From: Elmis aenea
Taxonomy: Eukaryota; Arthropoda; Insecta; Coleoptera; Elmidae
DNA: 64,000 nucleotides
NCBI GenBank assembly: GCA_947652605.1
Contig: OX393579.1
Location: 21,287,674 to 21,351,673 of the forward strand
Direction of reading: 5' to 3'
Shown here: positions 11,170 to 21,885 of the stretch, in pieces
Position numbering within the stretch: the first letter of the stretch is position 1
Layout: every line of letters begins with the position of its first letter
Translations under genes and position numbers: made by a program
The notes under the pieces: generated by a model
Told to the model about the DNA's origin: nothing
Databases searched by the model: none
The model's input: the letters and a program-made list of their open reading frames with translations, nothing else

Positions 11170-11469
11170 AATTGATTTATTTACTCGGTTCATTTATATT
11201 AATATCCATTTTGTATTATAATTTGCTGTTGAGACGAGTTGCAAACGACTATTTTAGTCGGAAGTTAATATTTTTTGTCACCGACTTATTTTTATTCTCT
11301 GTTAAAGTAAAGTAAAGTTGCTACATTGCATGTACTATTACCCTTGAGGGAGAGGTATAGCCTGCGGGAACAATGGTGTATGGTATGCGACGCTCCGTTC
11401 ACATACTGTGCCATAGCGTAGGGGCCCCTACTTTTAGGCCGCTAGAAAGGCCGCTAGATTCACTCCGGT
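11170..11469. repeat. Outer non-tandem segment of the right foldback arm
   Basis: Inverted counterpart of 2247-2550, ending gattcactccggt. By eye I find no difference between the two segments, which argues for recent insertion or ongoing gene conversion between arms. Confidence 0.85.
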
Positions 11470-11753
11470 CTAGACGTACTAGGTTGTGGATCAAAAAACT
11501 CTTTCGGTTGACTTGTTTCTATGGTGGTAGGATTAGAATCTGTGTCAGTATCTTCTGTATTACATTCAGTAACTTCATTCATATGCATTTGTTTCTTCTG
11601 ACATTTTTTACGGTGTGCTTTTAATCTTTGTACCAGACCTTGTATTTCTTCTTTGCAATATTTACAAACTGCTTTGCTCCCAGCTTTCCCTTTCAATTTG
11701 TTTGATTTTTCTATAAAATGTTGCCAAACACTATCCCTTTTCCTTCCTGACAT
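11460..11753 (-). pseudogene. BED-type zinc finger N-terminus of the hAT transposase
   Basis: This is an open frame of 97 residues starting MSGRKRDSVWQHF. A BED finger is visible: the aromatic start VWQHF, then VCKYC with a two-residue spacing, then the histidine/cysteine pair in LKAHRKKC. An acidic/Thr-rich linker follows. The native reading ends at the 9-bp duplication (11470-11478); the last two codons and stop come from foldback sequence. The continuation is at 2186-729 on the same strand. The foldback element thus split DNA-binding and catalytic halves at the linker. Alone it would encode a small DNA-binding protein, perhaps a repressor-like product, if expressed; this is speculation. 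Confidence 0.85.
11470..11478. repeat. 9-bp target-site duplication of the foldback element, right copy
   Basis: ctagacgta, identical to 2238-2246. Confidence 0.9.
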
Positions 11754-12169
11754 TATGTTGCGTTTATTTATGTGATGTGTACACGTTTGCTAACTAAAAT
11801 GAACTGAATAACAGAATCTGGGATACCCTTACATACAAAACTGCATTTGCATGTTTAGACAAGTATTTTCAGGCATAGAATTCGATCACAGGTCACATAT
11901 AGTTGATGATGAATAGCAAGCATGGTTTTGTAGATCATATACTACACTTTGAAATATAAAAATAATCACACTGTTTATTGCTTGTTAAGACAAAGACTTA
12001 ATTATATATAACATCACTATTTAGCGCAGATTTTTTTCGAAATTTTTATTCATTATATTTAATTTTTTATTTTAACAAAAATTCTCCAATGAATTAAATA
12101 TATTGGTTATTAAATATATTAGCACAAAGCAGAAATAGCATGCAAATATGAACATTTGATTTAATTTTA

Positions 12170-12263
12170 AAAAAATCTGATTTAAATCAAAAAAATCTGA
12201 TTTAAATCAAATAAATCGATTTTTTTGATTTTTTTAAAAAAATCATGATTTTTATCAACCCTG
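12170..12263. repeat. hAT right terminus with subterminal motifs
   Basis: Two ctgatttaaatca motifs, a gatttttttgattttttt stretch and the terminal tcaaccctg, mirroring the left end. Confidence 0.7.
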
Positions 12264-12271
12264 GTTTTAAA
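12264..12271. repeat. 8-bp target-site duplication of the hAT element, right copy
   Basis: gttttaaa, identical to 426-433. Confidence 0.9.
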
Positions 12272-14060
12272 GGTAACTTCTTTGATTTATAATTAATTTT
12301 GATTAAGTTGTTTTGATGGAGAGCAGTCAATCCTGAAACATCAGATAAACATGAATTTATCCCTATTAAGTTCAATCAAAGGCAATACACGGTATTTCAA
12401 TACCATATTGGAATAAACTCGAGCTTGGTAGAAGGCCATATCGAAATAATTTTAGAACAATTTTTGGGTGAAAATATTGATGAGTTATATGTAACACAAT
12501 AAAATTAATAATGAACGGACGCTTTTGAACATGTTATTAAAATTCTAAAAATAGCTCTTTACAACATATTTTCATGAATGGTTCGTTTAATATGAATATA
12601 ATTTCATTCACAATTTCCATATTATGAATTTGCGTAATTATATTTTCAACAAATGACGTCTTTAAATCTTATACGATTTTTAGAAACAAACACATTACGT
12701 TTGCCACTAGAAATATATTGTAAGGCAATGCAAAATAAAATGTAGAACAATAATTATTGAGGAGAAAATATGATGCTAGAGTCTGGACAAAAAATGCGAA
12801 ACAACGCATTTAATAAAAGGATCCGAACCCGCCCATCTCCTGCTTGAATTACAGTTGTCGTTACTATCCTCGCTTTTTCAAAGGACAACACATATTTCAA
12901 CTAAATTAAATGTTCCGACGGAAAAAAAACTACAACACTATTTCCAATTTATGCTTCGCTATCATAAATTATGTGTTTATCAAAAATTTACACGGAGTGC
13001 TTTACAATTCGCAATACACAACGAGAATCACTTTATATAGGTACGAAAATGCTAGTTTTCTAGAAATTTAACTCTCTTACGAAGTAGGAGTAATTTACTA
13101 GCTAAATGTAGCTAGAAATATAATAAATTATTATATTACAGCACAATATGTGTGTTTACCACAATTTATGGTTTCGCAGAAGCTTTACTGGGTTAATTAC
13201 CCCTAATTCGTTTCATTACTCAATTACATAACATAAAACTTTATACATCACTGCACAGTGTGTTCTACATTTATTGGGGCATGCATATTTAACGTGAAAA
13301 TAACAATACAAAATCGTGCAAACTAAAAAAGGATACATAGAAACACAAAAATGTAATTGAACTATTATTTATTTATTTTTTAAATGTGTAGGTACATTTG
13401 TAAAATAAAATAATAATGTAGTATTTCAAAGACACATTTCTACACTTAAATTTGACAGAAACTTGACAAATGTAGTTTAGTGATGATTTTTTTTGTACTT
13501 GCTTATTATACGCGAAGTATAGCAAAACTTGTGCTCAATAAATATGGGAGATTTCCGTTAATCTTATAAAACACAAATAATATTAAAATATTATGGATAA
13601 GTTACTACTGCGCAAATTTACGAAACTAACCTGCAAAACACCCCTCATTATACATCGCTTTTGAAACTATCAATTTCTTATTTAGGTACTAGGGTAAATT
13701 AAACAATAGAAAATCACTCATTGAAAAAGTTTTAACATTGGAATCATCTTTCTACAAACCTTGACCTTAAAAACTTCAAAATAAAGGCACTATCGGCTTT
13801 TGAAAACCCTTTTCATAATGTCAACACGGGATAAAATTTGGTTGACTACAGGACTAACTCTACCGTGTATCACACGTTTTGTATTTTATGCCCTGTCTAT
13901 AAATCTTATCCAGCCAAGTATTTTTTGCAGATAAAAATTGAACGTTCACAAAAAAAAAACTAGTTTATGTTATTTTAATCGTTGCCGTCGCCGTATTAAG
14001 AAAAATCGATTAATATCGTTATTTTGTTTTTGTTTCAAAAATGTTCTCATTCTGATCTCA
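12272..14060. other. No recognizable gene or element
   Basis: AT-rich sequence with frequent stops in all frames. I see no repeat ends, coding motifs or RNA genes here. Confidence 0.6.
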
Positions 14061-14084
14061 TCCTCGAAAAAAAAACTTAATCAA

Positions 14085-14165
14085 AAAAAAAATCGGGAGT
14101 CGGTAGTTTTTCCGACTTCCGACTCCTCGACTCCCGACTCCAATTCCGACTACCCATCCCTTCTC
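14085..14165 (-). repeat. GAGTCGG-rich dispersed repeat, copy 1
   Basis: On the minus strand this reads as reiterated ggagtcgg / gggagtcg motifs preceded by gatgggtagtcgg. The same family is at 25130-25460 in the other orientation, starting gatggggagtcgg. It is probably the end of a nonautonomous DNA transposon. Confidence 0.45.
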
Positions 14166-14212
14166 ATTCCCATAGCAGGACGGTTTAAACTTTAACGTTG
14201 AATGTTTCCCAT

Positions 14213-14325
14213 GCAGGGATGCCAGACGTCCCGCACAAGGGTGATTTCTCCCGCGTCCCGCACAGGGGTGATTTCTTCCGCGTCCCGCATAAACATTTAA
14301 ATGTCCCGCAGATAAGAAATTAACA
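14213..14325. repeat. CAGGGATG-type terminus with 27-bp tandem GTCCCGCA repeats
   Basis: Starts cagggatgccagacgtcccg, a hAT-like end, then two tandem copies of a 27-bp unit (gtcccgcacaagggtgattt onward) and a third partial. No opposite end or duplication was located. A sequence with similar gtcccg words is at 41031-41085. Confidence 0.35.
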
Positions 14326-14724
14326 GATTTTGGCTGTATAATAATAAAATAATGCCACAAAAGGTGATGGATGCTGTTATGAAACGTATTTCTTTCCCAA
14401 TATGTATGAATTTCGGGCATTGATGGGCGAGTTGCACGCTAATGGTCGAGAGACGCGTTGAATGTCGAGGAATTCTCGAACGCTCGGGGATTTTTAGACG
14501 CAAGCGTCTGCGTAAATCGGCGTATGACCAATTGTCCAATCAGTGTCCAAACGTTTAAAGTGTGCGCGCCAAAGCTTACGCCATGAGGAGTTGACAACCA
14601 ATTCTCAGCCCCCATAAAAAGCAAGAATACGTACATCGCTCAAATGCGCACACATACAACGGGTGGAGGCCGAATTGATGATAAATGAGTATTTCAGATT
14701 GAACTGTTCGGAATTCCAATTTAA
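14326..14724. other. No recognizable gene
   Basis: Includes a slightly GC-richer patch (14420-14650) whose short frames have no recognizable motifs. Confidence 0.5.
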
Positions 14725-15160
14725 AAAAAAAATCAAGGTTTAGTCATTCTTTGAAGCGGAGCACGGAGCTGGAGCGCGGAGCAGTGGAGCAATGGTTTTT
14801 GCCCGGAGCTGGAGCGGAGTCAGGAGCAAATAATTTTGATTGCTTCACTGCTCCAGTTTATTATGTACCCACCTACAATTTTTTTAAAAACTACTTTTTT
14901 TTTTTTAACGTTTGAAGATCAATCACTTGTTTTTTCAAACATTTATATAACTTCACTTGTTTGTTGGGGTCAAATATTGTTATTTTTGACCAACTTCTAC
15001 ATATCCAATAAAATTAAAACTTTGTTTTTAAAAAGAAAGCATTTAATTAAAAAACTTGTTTTAAAAATGTTAGCAATATTTGGAGCATGAGCGGAGCTGG
15101 AGCAGGCATTTTGATGCCGGAGCGGAGCAATTAAAAACTTGTACTGCTCCAAAGCCCTGA
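14725..15160 (+). mobile_element. GAGCGG-rich nonautonomous hAT element, copy 1 (decayed)
   Basis: Both ends carry reiterated ggagcggagc / ctggagc motifs, and the interior is A/T-rich. It aligns along its length, in opposite orientation, with 21462-21885, including the shared interior segment aacgtttgaagatcaat. The right end is ccaaagccctga; the left terminus has degraded. No transposase is encoded. Confidence 0.75.
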
Positions 15161-15508
15161 TTCTTAATAAAGGGAAATCAAGTGATAAATATTGAATAAC
15201 TTTTAGAATAAATAGTATCTTTAATTTAAAAAAATTAACTCAATTATTTTTGTTTTCTTTATTAGATACATTTTTAAACGGCCAATATGAAGTTTAGAAA
15301 CTAAAAATGATATATCAAAATCGTTAATTGTGAAAAAAAAAATTGTGCACTGTTGAAGCAAGTTTCTTTTCCTTTGGGAATTGGGATGATTACGTTGAAA
15401 AATAGACACATGTATTTGTAGGTAGGTATATGTATTATGTAAGTCCTTGTTCATTTTACGTTTTGCGTACGTTTTACGTACATTTGACGTTTTATATATT
15501 CCGTATTA
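15161..15508. other. No recognizable gene or element
   Basis: AT-rich spacer between two MITEs; only short frames without motifs. Confidence 0.5.
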
Positions 15509-15510
15509 TA

Positions 15511-16275
15511 CAGGGTGTGTAAAAATTGGCGGAAGCGCTACACGTGGCGATGTTCTTCGTAATGGTGCCTTTCCACGTGAGAGTAAAGTACTCTCGATAG
15601 CAGCGTCGCCAAGGATACAGCCCCTGAGAGTAACTCGCGATTGGTTGTATCCTTGGCGACGCTGCTATCGAGAGTAGTTTACTCTCACGTGGAAAGGCAC
15701 CATAAAATTTTAAGTCGAAAATCTTTATACGAAAATGTTGTACCATGCTTGCTGTGTCTGCAAGAGGTTCTCAAAGTTTTGACATTTAGTTCTTTAATAA
15801 GCGTTATTATTTAATACTTGCAAATGAAAAAGCTGCAATTTGGAATAAAAATAAATTTCGAATAGTATTTTTTCCTAGATATTGTGTTCTTTCCTTTCAA
15901 AAATTGGTGTTGAAAATATGTAAATCACTGTTTTGAATGAAAATAATACGTATGGCAACATTGTCATTAGCTGTCGTCTCTCTTTTTCTCGTAATTATTT
16001 CTAGTTTGTTTTACGATACCCAAAAGTTTGCAGCTACGTTTACGAACTGAAGGCTTTCAGTTCGAACAAAAATTGTAAATACCTAAGTAAAAATTGCTGA
16101 TAAAAAAATGTCCAAACGCAAATCAAGGTATGCAATGTTGCCAATTTTTTTTCTTTAAATGGTTCCTGAGGCCATAGGAAGCATGGTACAACATTTTTGT
16201 ATCAAGATTTTCGACTTAGAATTTTACGAAGAACGTCGTTACGTGTAGCGCTTCCGCCAATTTATACACACCCTG
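15511..16275. mobile_element. TA-flanked MITE with ~65-bp terminal inverted repeats, copy 1
   Basis: The left end cagggtgtgtaaaaattggc and the inverted right end tttatacacaccctg are flanked by TA. The inverted ends continue through gcggaagcgctacacg to the segment shared by both ends near gtcgaaaatctt. It matches 35980-36591 along its length. TA duplication and CAGGGTG ends suggest a Tc1/mariner-related origin; no coding capacity. A second element is nested at 15562-15703. Confidence 0.8.
15562..15703. mobile_element. Hairpin MITE nested in the TA-flanked MITE
   Basis: This is an almost perfect inverted repeat of about 65 bp per arm (ggtgcctttccacgtgagag and its complement), with a short centre around ctcgcgattgg. 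It is absent from the sister copy at 36030, where the flanking sequence is continuous, so it is an insertion, probably at TA. Its transcript would fold into a long hairpin. Confidence 0.8.
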
Positions 16276-17110
16276 TATATCTTACGTCTATTATGAACAC
16301 TTGCATTTATTTCTATATATTTTAACTTTATGAATTACGGAAATTGATTAATTAATTTACACTAAGTAAAATTTCATTTGCGATTTTAGTTTGAACATCG
16401 TCTGTATGTATTTTATTTGATTTTTTTTAAGGATTTCTTGTGGAAGTGCCAGCTCAGTTACTTGAAACTGGTATAGCATTTTACAAGAGATTTTTCATAA
16501 AAAAAAGAGAAGTAAACATTGGTTTACCTTATACACAACAATTAAAACTATTCTTTTGCGTCAGTAACACAAGATAATGATAAGTTTTAATAAGTTTTTG
16601 TTATGATTTAAAACTATGTTTCTGATAATCAAAAGATAACAATATTTGACTTAAAAAATTGTACTAAAATAAGAAATATTATAATAATATCGGTCGTTTT
16701 AAAATCTCATATTTCTTTGGTGTAAAAAAATTTGCTTGCCGATCGTTTATTATTCAAATTAATATTTAAGCTTTCCGAAGAGAATCTTATTATGTCGCGA
16801 TAACGAGCACGAAAACAAGCGCAAAAATAGTTTTTGCAACGGTTTTTTTTAATGACGGCGTCGAAAATATCAGCTAATAAATTTCCAGTGGAATTCTTAA
16901 AAAATTTCTTATAGCACCAAAACTCACTTAAAATTCCAACTTTTCTGAAGAATTATCATCTGTTTTACATTTTCGGCGTATTACAAGTCTAATATATTTT
17001 CAATAAAAGTTACTGATAATGAAAAACAATTATCAATGGCTTGTAATGTTTCACCCTTACATTATTTTTCTCAGTAATGAGGTGACAAACAATTTTTATA
17101 AAAAAAAAAG
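16276..17110. other. No recognizable gene or element
   Basis: AT-rich DNA with no open frame or repeat motif I can name. Confidence 0.5.
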
Positions 17111-17444
17111 GGTACCTACGTGGATAATCCCATAGAAAGTTAAAAGCAGGGAAGCCGGCAAAACATAAAAACAAATTTTATAACACTGTTAGATATCTTA
17201 CTGATTGGCAAACTTTGTTTTTGAATTCGGGTCAAATACATGACCAAAAAAAATTTGTTGATATTTTCTTTTTTTTTTTTGGATTTTCGGTTTAGCAGAA
17301 AATTACCCCAGCTTGATTTTTTTAAGTGAAACACCCCTAAAATGTTAACATTTTCTGATGCAGAATATAAAACTTCATTCACAAACATCATGACCGGTTT
17401 TATTTTAAAATGAAGTTATTAAAATTACTGAAAAAACTAACTAA

Positions 17445-17913
17445 AGGGTAGTTCACACGGTGACAGTAGCATCGTGACACTAGGTTCCGTGGCATCAAAT
17501 GTCTGAACACTGAATAGCCAGCCTGATCTCGCGATGCCGCGATGTCGCGACACCGATATTTAACAGTGTGGGATTTGACGTAAGCCTACCACACTTGTAG
17601 GTATATCTTGACATAACAGACACATAATATACATTTGTTTGTCATCGATTACCAATTTATCATGTCCTCAATAGATGTTCCAACGATTTTAGAGCATTAT
17701 CAACAATATCCTTCTTTATGGGACAATTCTATTTCCGAATATAGCGACCAAGTAATTAGTTGCTCTACAACTCGTTGTTGCAGTTACAAGAGCTGCCATT
17801 TTTATTTTAATGTCGCGACGCTCAAATATATCATTTTATGTGTGAACACCCAGAGTCACGACACCGAATGTCAAGCGATGTCGCGACGCTAGTGTCACCG
17901 TGTGAACTACCCT
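17445..17913 (+). mobile_element. PIF/Harbinger-like nonautonomous element, copy 1
   Basis: The ends agggtagttcacacggtgac and the inverted gtgtgaactaccct are flanked by taa on both sides (17442-17444 and 17914-17916), the trinucleotide duplicated by PIF/Harbinger. Subterminal regions are full of gtcgcgac / gtgacatc motifs. It carries the start of a MADF-like reading frame and matches 51421-51955. It is inserted in the left arm of the 17115-18440 hairpin. Confidence 0.8.
17635..17766 (+). pseudogene. Truncated MADF-like (Myb/SANT) domain fragment
   Basis: The frame contains MSSIDVPTILEHYQQYP followed by SLWDNSISEYSD. This is the shape of the first helix and turn of a MADF domain (hydrophobic-x3-x-P-x-LWD...YxD). 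The rest of the domain is missing and the frame runs into terminal repeat sequence. MADF/Myb proteins are the usual second gene of Harbinger elements, so this is probably the 5-prime end of that gene left after internal deletion. A homologous fragment is at 51722-51600 in copy 2. Confidence 0.5.
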
Positions 17914-18440
17914 TAACACAAAATCAAGATAAATATAACTACTGTCAGTTTGTTGTTAAATTTTATTCTTGTTCATCATTAAAACACTGATAATTGCAGT
18001 AAAAGTTACAGAATCAGAGCGAATTGAAATGTTGATGATTCTGTATTTTTTACTGCCAATATGAATGTTTTTAATAACAAACAACAATAAAATTTGACAA
18101 CAAACTTACAGTAGTTACATGTTATACGTATCTTAATTTTGTGTTGGTTAGTTTTTTCGTTGTTTTATTACATTTATTGTAAAATAAATCCCTTCATGAT
18201 GATCTATCTGAATGTAGTTTTTTTTATACTGCATAAGAAAGTGTAAAAATGTACCTATGGGGTTCTATTTAAAACAATTAAGTTGGAGTAATCTCCTGAT
18301 AAATTGGAAATGCAAAAAAAATGAAAATATCGTTAGTAAAATTTTTATTTTTGACCATAATATTTAAGCGAAATTTGGAAAAAAAGGTTTGAAAATAACT
18401 AAGATAATTGACCGTTAGGGGACTCTGTGCTAACCCTGGA

Positions 18441-20160
18441 TACGTAGTGTAATATAAAAGTTGTATTTTTATAAAAATAAAACATTTTTAATATTTAGAA
18501 TCATAATAATCCTTTCTATGAATTTTAGGGACAATTATTTTTTTTAATACACCACATTAGCACAACTAAGATCAAGCAAGTTAAATGTTATTGTTAAAAT
18601 GAGAATAGTGTCTTTACGGATAATCGTAGTTTTTAACTGCCCCAGTAGTTGCTTCCAATAGAAAATATCTGCTTCACAACAGCAGCATTGGAGCTGAAAG
18701 AATTTTAGATTGTTATGAACAATATATTGTTCCTTGGAATGCGAAAATATTTTAACTCGCCTTCGACCTACGAATTAATGTTGACTTTTTCATCTACCTA
18801 TTTCTTCAGTCTTTCATAATTTAAGCAAAATATTTACTCTTCTAATTTCTTCAAAAAAAAAAAAATTGTCACCAATACCATAACCTGTCAATTGTTTAAG
18901 TTCCACAGTAAAAGAGACATGTCTCATTATTTTTTATGTTTTAAGAGAATCCACTTAAAGCAACCTATTTCATCAAAGCTAGTTGACCATTTCTCAATAT
19001 ATTGAAAGCAGATTTTTTTAACTTCCTTTACAAACCTATCCCTAATCCAGGAATAGTTTTTTTATAGTTATCAGTTAATTTTAAACAATCAACGTAAAGA
19101 ATACTTAATCCTCGCCTGATATTGATTTTTTAATTGCTAATTCTGTAGTTGTTTATTGTACAGTGTAATGTTTTCAAAGGGAGTACAGGCAGTACAAAAT
19201 AATAGAAAGGAGTACGTTTGAAACCCGGTTTTTGAAGAAGTACTGTCCAATAAAAAGTAGTACAAAACTCCCTAAAGGAGTACGATTGGTTGCGTTACCA
19301 GTATATAATACAAAATTTTTGTATTTTAAAGTCGAACACAGTCTTATGACTTTTTAGCTTTTTACTATGTATAATTTAATTGAGCTTTTCGCAATAACCC
19401 AGATGATATCACGAAATTTATTACGCCATGAGTAATGAAAATATATAAAGTACCTACATTTATTGTATTTGCGTTCCCCAGTAAACACATCAAAACCCCA
19501 GATATTAACGATTGGTAACGTGTTTTGTTATTTTCAAACTAATGATAAGTGTAATTAGTTTGTACAGCTACGCGCGAGTTCATTAAACTAATTACGCTGT
19601 ACACTGTAAAATATGCTAGAATTATCGTCATATATGACGTTCTGCAAACAGTTTGCGGAATGAGTTGAATTTGTAGTTGTTCTTATCACACACAAATACG
19701 AACAAAACGTGAAATTCTAGCACGCTAGGGTTTTGCGTTTACTGAGTTATTATGTTGGAATAAAACGAGGCCACTGGAACGACGTCTGAGAGGGATTCGA
19801 TAATTTCGCAATTATTTACTTTGTTTCAGTGCATAATGTTACATACATTTTGAGCGAAAATGTCTGTTGCGAATTTTATTTTTCAAATAATTTTAAGTTG
19901 GCAGAGCAGCTTTTGTTGTCACAAATAACCACAAAAAAAAGTAAACAAATCATTGGAGTCTCTGATGGATAGTTAGATACGAAAACAATTGAAGGGTACA
20001 AGGAAAGAAGGAGTGCTATCAATTTCGTAGCGAATTTGTGATATCTGTACTGTCTTGTAGCAGAAAAAAAGTACTAGGTACAATCGCAAAAGTTAAAACT
20101 AAAGCAAGACTACGAATTTACATAACACTATAAAATTTCATAGAAGATACCTCGGACAAA
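18441..20160. other. No recognizable gene
   Basis: AT-rich. Around 19165-19290 the word gagtac/gtactc recurs several times (gggagtacaggcagtac, ctaaaggagtacg), possibly a decayed MITE. Nothing else is recognizable. Confidence 0.5.
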
Positions 20161-20165
20161 CGTTA

Positions 20166-20262
20166 AATATCGTTTGACATTTAATTGGTTGTTTTTTTCA
20201 TAGATAGCTTGATAAGTGATTGGCAAATTATGATTTTCTCGATTTTGTGAGTTATTTATAAA
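20166..20262. repeat. Dispersed repeat shared with 35888-35975
   Basis: About 90 bp (attggttgtttttttcatag, gcttgataagtgattggcaa, gattttgtgag) recurs before the TA-flanked MITE at 35980. Family unknown. Confidence 0.55.
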
Positions 20263-20691
20263 AACAAACAGGGCAAGTCGTATCTTATTGAATTAAGAAA
20301 AAAAAAGCACATTTAACTATTCCAAAGCCTACTTAACGGCCCATAAGAAAAATGAAATTAGGGGTTATATCTTGAAAATGGTAAGCGATTTAAAAAAATC
20401 ATTCTACATGAAAAAAGTACAAATAAAATTGATCTTATAATTGTTATGATTAGGACAAAACAGTTATGGAGCAATAAAAATTCTACATTTTTATTGTTTT
20501 TGTTTTAACTTTTATAGTACGAGGAATTTTTTACTTTTAAAATAAATTGTACCTCCTCTTATAGTTAACAATAATTCATCTAATTTAAGCAAACTTGCTT
20601 ATAATAAGAGAGAACCCCATAGAATGTGTTATTAATAACACCAAATATCGTTCTAATAACTTTTGTTTTGTTACCATTTTGTTGTCGAAAC

Positions 20692-20812
20692 ATGTTATAT
20701 TCTAGTCAGGAATACGCTGATATTAATTTTTTGTATGGATTTTGTAATGATAGCGCATTGGCAGCGAGAAGAGAATACCAAAGGAGGTATCACCAAAGAA
20801 GAGTTCCAAAGT
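20692..20812 (+). pseudogene. N-terminal helix-turn-helix fragment of a mariner-family (DUF4817-type) transposase
   Basis: The frame reads LYSSQEYADINFLYGF then ALAARREYQRRY, closely paralleling the N-terminus of the mariner transposase at 29503 (YTNDEKTDMILIFGE, AARLYSQRYPNRR). About 40 residues survive before the reading collapses into noncoding sequence. It belongs to the deletion derivative that ends at 21930. Confidence 0.65.
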
Positions 20813-21461
20813 TTTTAAAAATTTACATAACTTATTTATATGCAATTTTACAATTTATTTTTACGTTTGCTAGTTAGCTCCTTGAAAAATTGATAAGGGA
20901 TAGTTTTGTTGAGAATTTCAAACTTTATAAAAAGCCTTGAAACGGATGACGATATACATAATATTTTGAATAGTGCCGATGCTATGGCATTTTTAAAAAC
21001 AAAACAATATTTCCCGGATTTTGTTTTACAGTTTGTACCTTATTTTCAGCTTTTCCGGGAAATAGGTTTGATTTTCCGAAACTTTCACTAGACCAAAGTT
21101 GTAGCCCATAAAATTTGCTATCCGTTTTTTGTACAACCTTTCATTTTAAAGATACAGCGGTTGCAAAGTCCAAGAAACAATTAAAGATTTTAAATTTTCA
21201 TTTTTTTTTGTAAAAACTGCTTTATAACTTTTAATCCATTGCCTATAGACAAAAAACGATCAAGGCCAATTTTATAAAGAATTTCATGCTTTATTAAAAA
21301 GTTTCAAAATATTTTACAATAAAATTGATATTTTCGGCGACAGAGTCTTTTAAATGCAGAAGTGTAAAAAAATCAAGTAAGTGTTAATATCTGCTTAGCA
21401 TTTGATTGTAGGAAAACGTTTTAATGGAAATTTTTTCTTTGAAAAAGGTCCTTTATCAGCA

Positions 21462-21885
21462 GGGGTTTGAAGCAGCTCAATTTTTTAATTGCTCCGCTCC
21501 AGCTCCGCTCAGGCATCAAAATGCCTGCTCCAGCTCCGCTCATGCTCCAAATATTGTTAACATAAAAAAAAATCATTTTTGATTAAAAAATTATTTTTTA
21601 AAAACAAAGGTTTAATTTTATCGGATATGTATAAGCTGGTCAAAAATAACAATATTTGGCCCTAACAAACAAGTGAAGTTAAATAAATGTTTGAAGAAAC
21701 AGATTATTGATCTTCAAACGTTGAAAAAAAGGGGGGGAAAAAAGTTTTTTTTACAAATTTTCCATAATAAACTGGAGCAGTGGAGCAATCAAAATTATTT
21801 GCTCCGGGCTCCGCTCCTGCTCCGGGCAAAGACCCATTGCTCCGCTGCTCCGTGCTTCAGCTCCGAGCTCCGCTCCAAACCCCTG
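21462..21885 (-). mobile_element. GAGCGG-rich nonautonomous hAT element, copy 2
   Basis: The termini are caggggtttgaag and the inverted ccaaacccctg, flanked by tttatcag and tttatcaa (7 of 8 identical). Related copies at 53660 and 61690 lack it, so it inserted within the mariner derivative. The 424-bp element has subterminal clusters of gctccgctcc and an A/T interior, with no gene. Confidence 0.85.

Larger units (their letters stand above)
2247..11469. mobile_element. Foldback (Mutator/FB-like) transposon with tandem-repeat arms and Ulp1-PHD cargo
   Basis: The element is 9,223 bp and bounded by a perfect 9-bp duplication. Its arms are inverted copies: an outer ~300-bp segment that looks identical by eye on both sides, then tandem ~154-bp units, 19 on the left and 22 on the right. 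The central 2.4 kb encodes a truncated transposase-like protein and a Ulp1-like protease with a PHD-like finger, both on the plus strand. This architecture matches foldback elements, whose relatives carry a MULE-type transposase. The left array abuts the coding region mid-gene, so the element looks like an internal deletion derivative that would need a transposase supplied in trans. It sits in the hAT transposase gene. Confidence 0.88.
434..12263 (-). mobile_element. hAT-superfamily DNA transposon, interrupted by a foldback element
   Basis: The termini are cagggttga at 434 and its inverted partner tcaaccctg ending at 12263, bounded by a perfect 8-bp duplication gttttaaa. The transposase is on the minus strand: a BED zinc finger near the right end (11753-11460) and the catalytic core near the left (2186-729). 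The 9.2-kb stretch 2247-11469 with its 9-bp duplication is a later insertion; without it the hAT element is about 2.6 kb, a normal size. Ends, duplication and coding content agree, so the class call is strong. The element cannot now make a continuous transposase. Confidence 0.93.
17115..18440. mobile_element. Large imperfect hairpin element with a 19-nt loop
   Basis: The sequence left of about 18016 is complementary, with diverged but continuous alignment, to the sequence right of 18036. Matching pairs include gcagtaaaagttacagaatca with tgattctgtattttttactgc around the loop, gaaaaaactaac with gttagttttttc, a gatgcag/ctgcat block near 17360 and 18230, and tacgtgg/tacgtag blocks at the outer edges. 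Excluding the Harbinger MITE inserted in the left arm, each arm is about 430 bp. No transposase is present. It could be a foldback MITE or an old inverted duplication. Confidence 0.65.

Noticed and set aside
14297..14636. Overlapping minus-strand frames of 65-120 codons as a small gene
   Set aside because: No motif, mutually overlapping in different frames, and the region is bounded by repeat ends.
20626..20691. Upstream part of the frame ending at 20877 as the true protein start
   Set aside because: The hydrophobic leader before LYSSQEYAD is not shared with the related transposase; the recognizable homology begins at about 20692.
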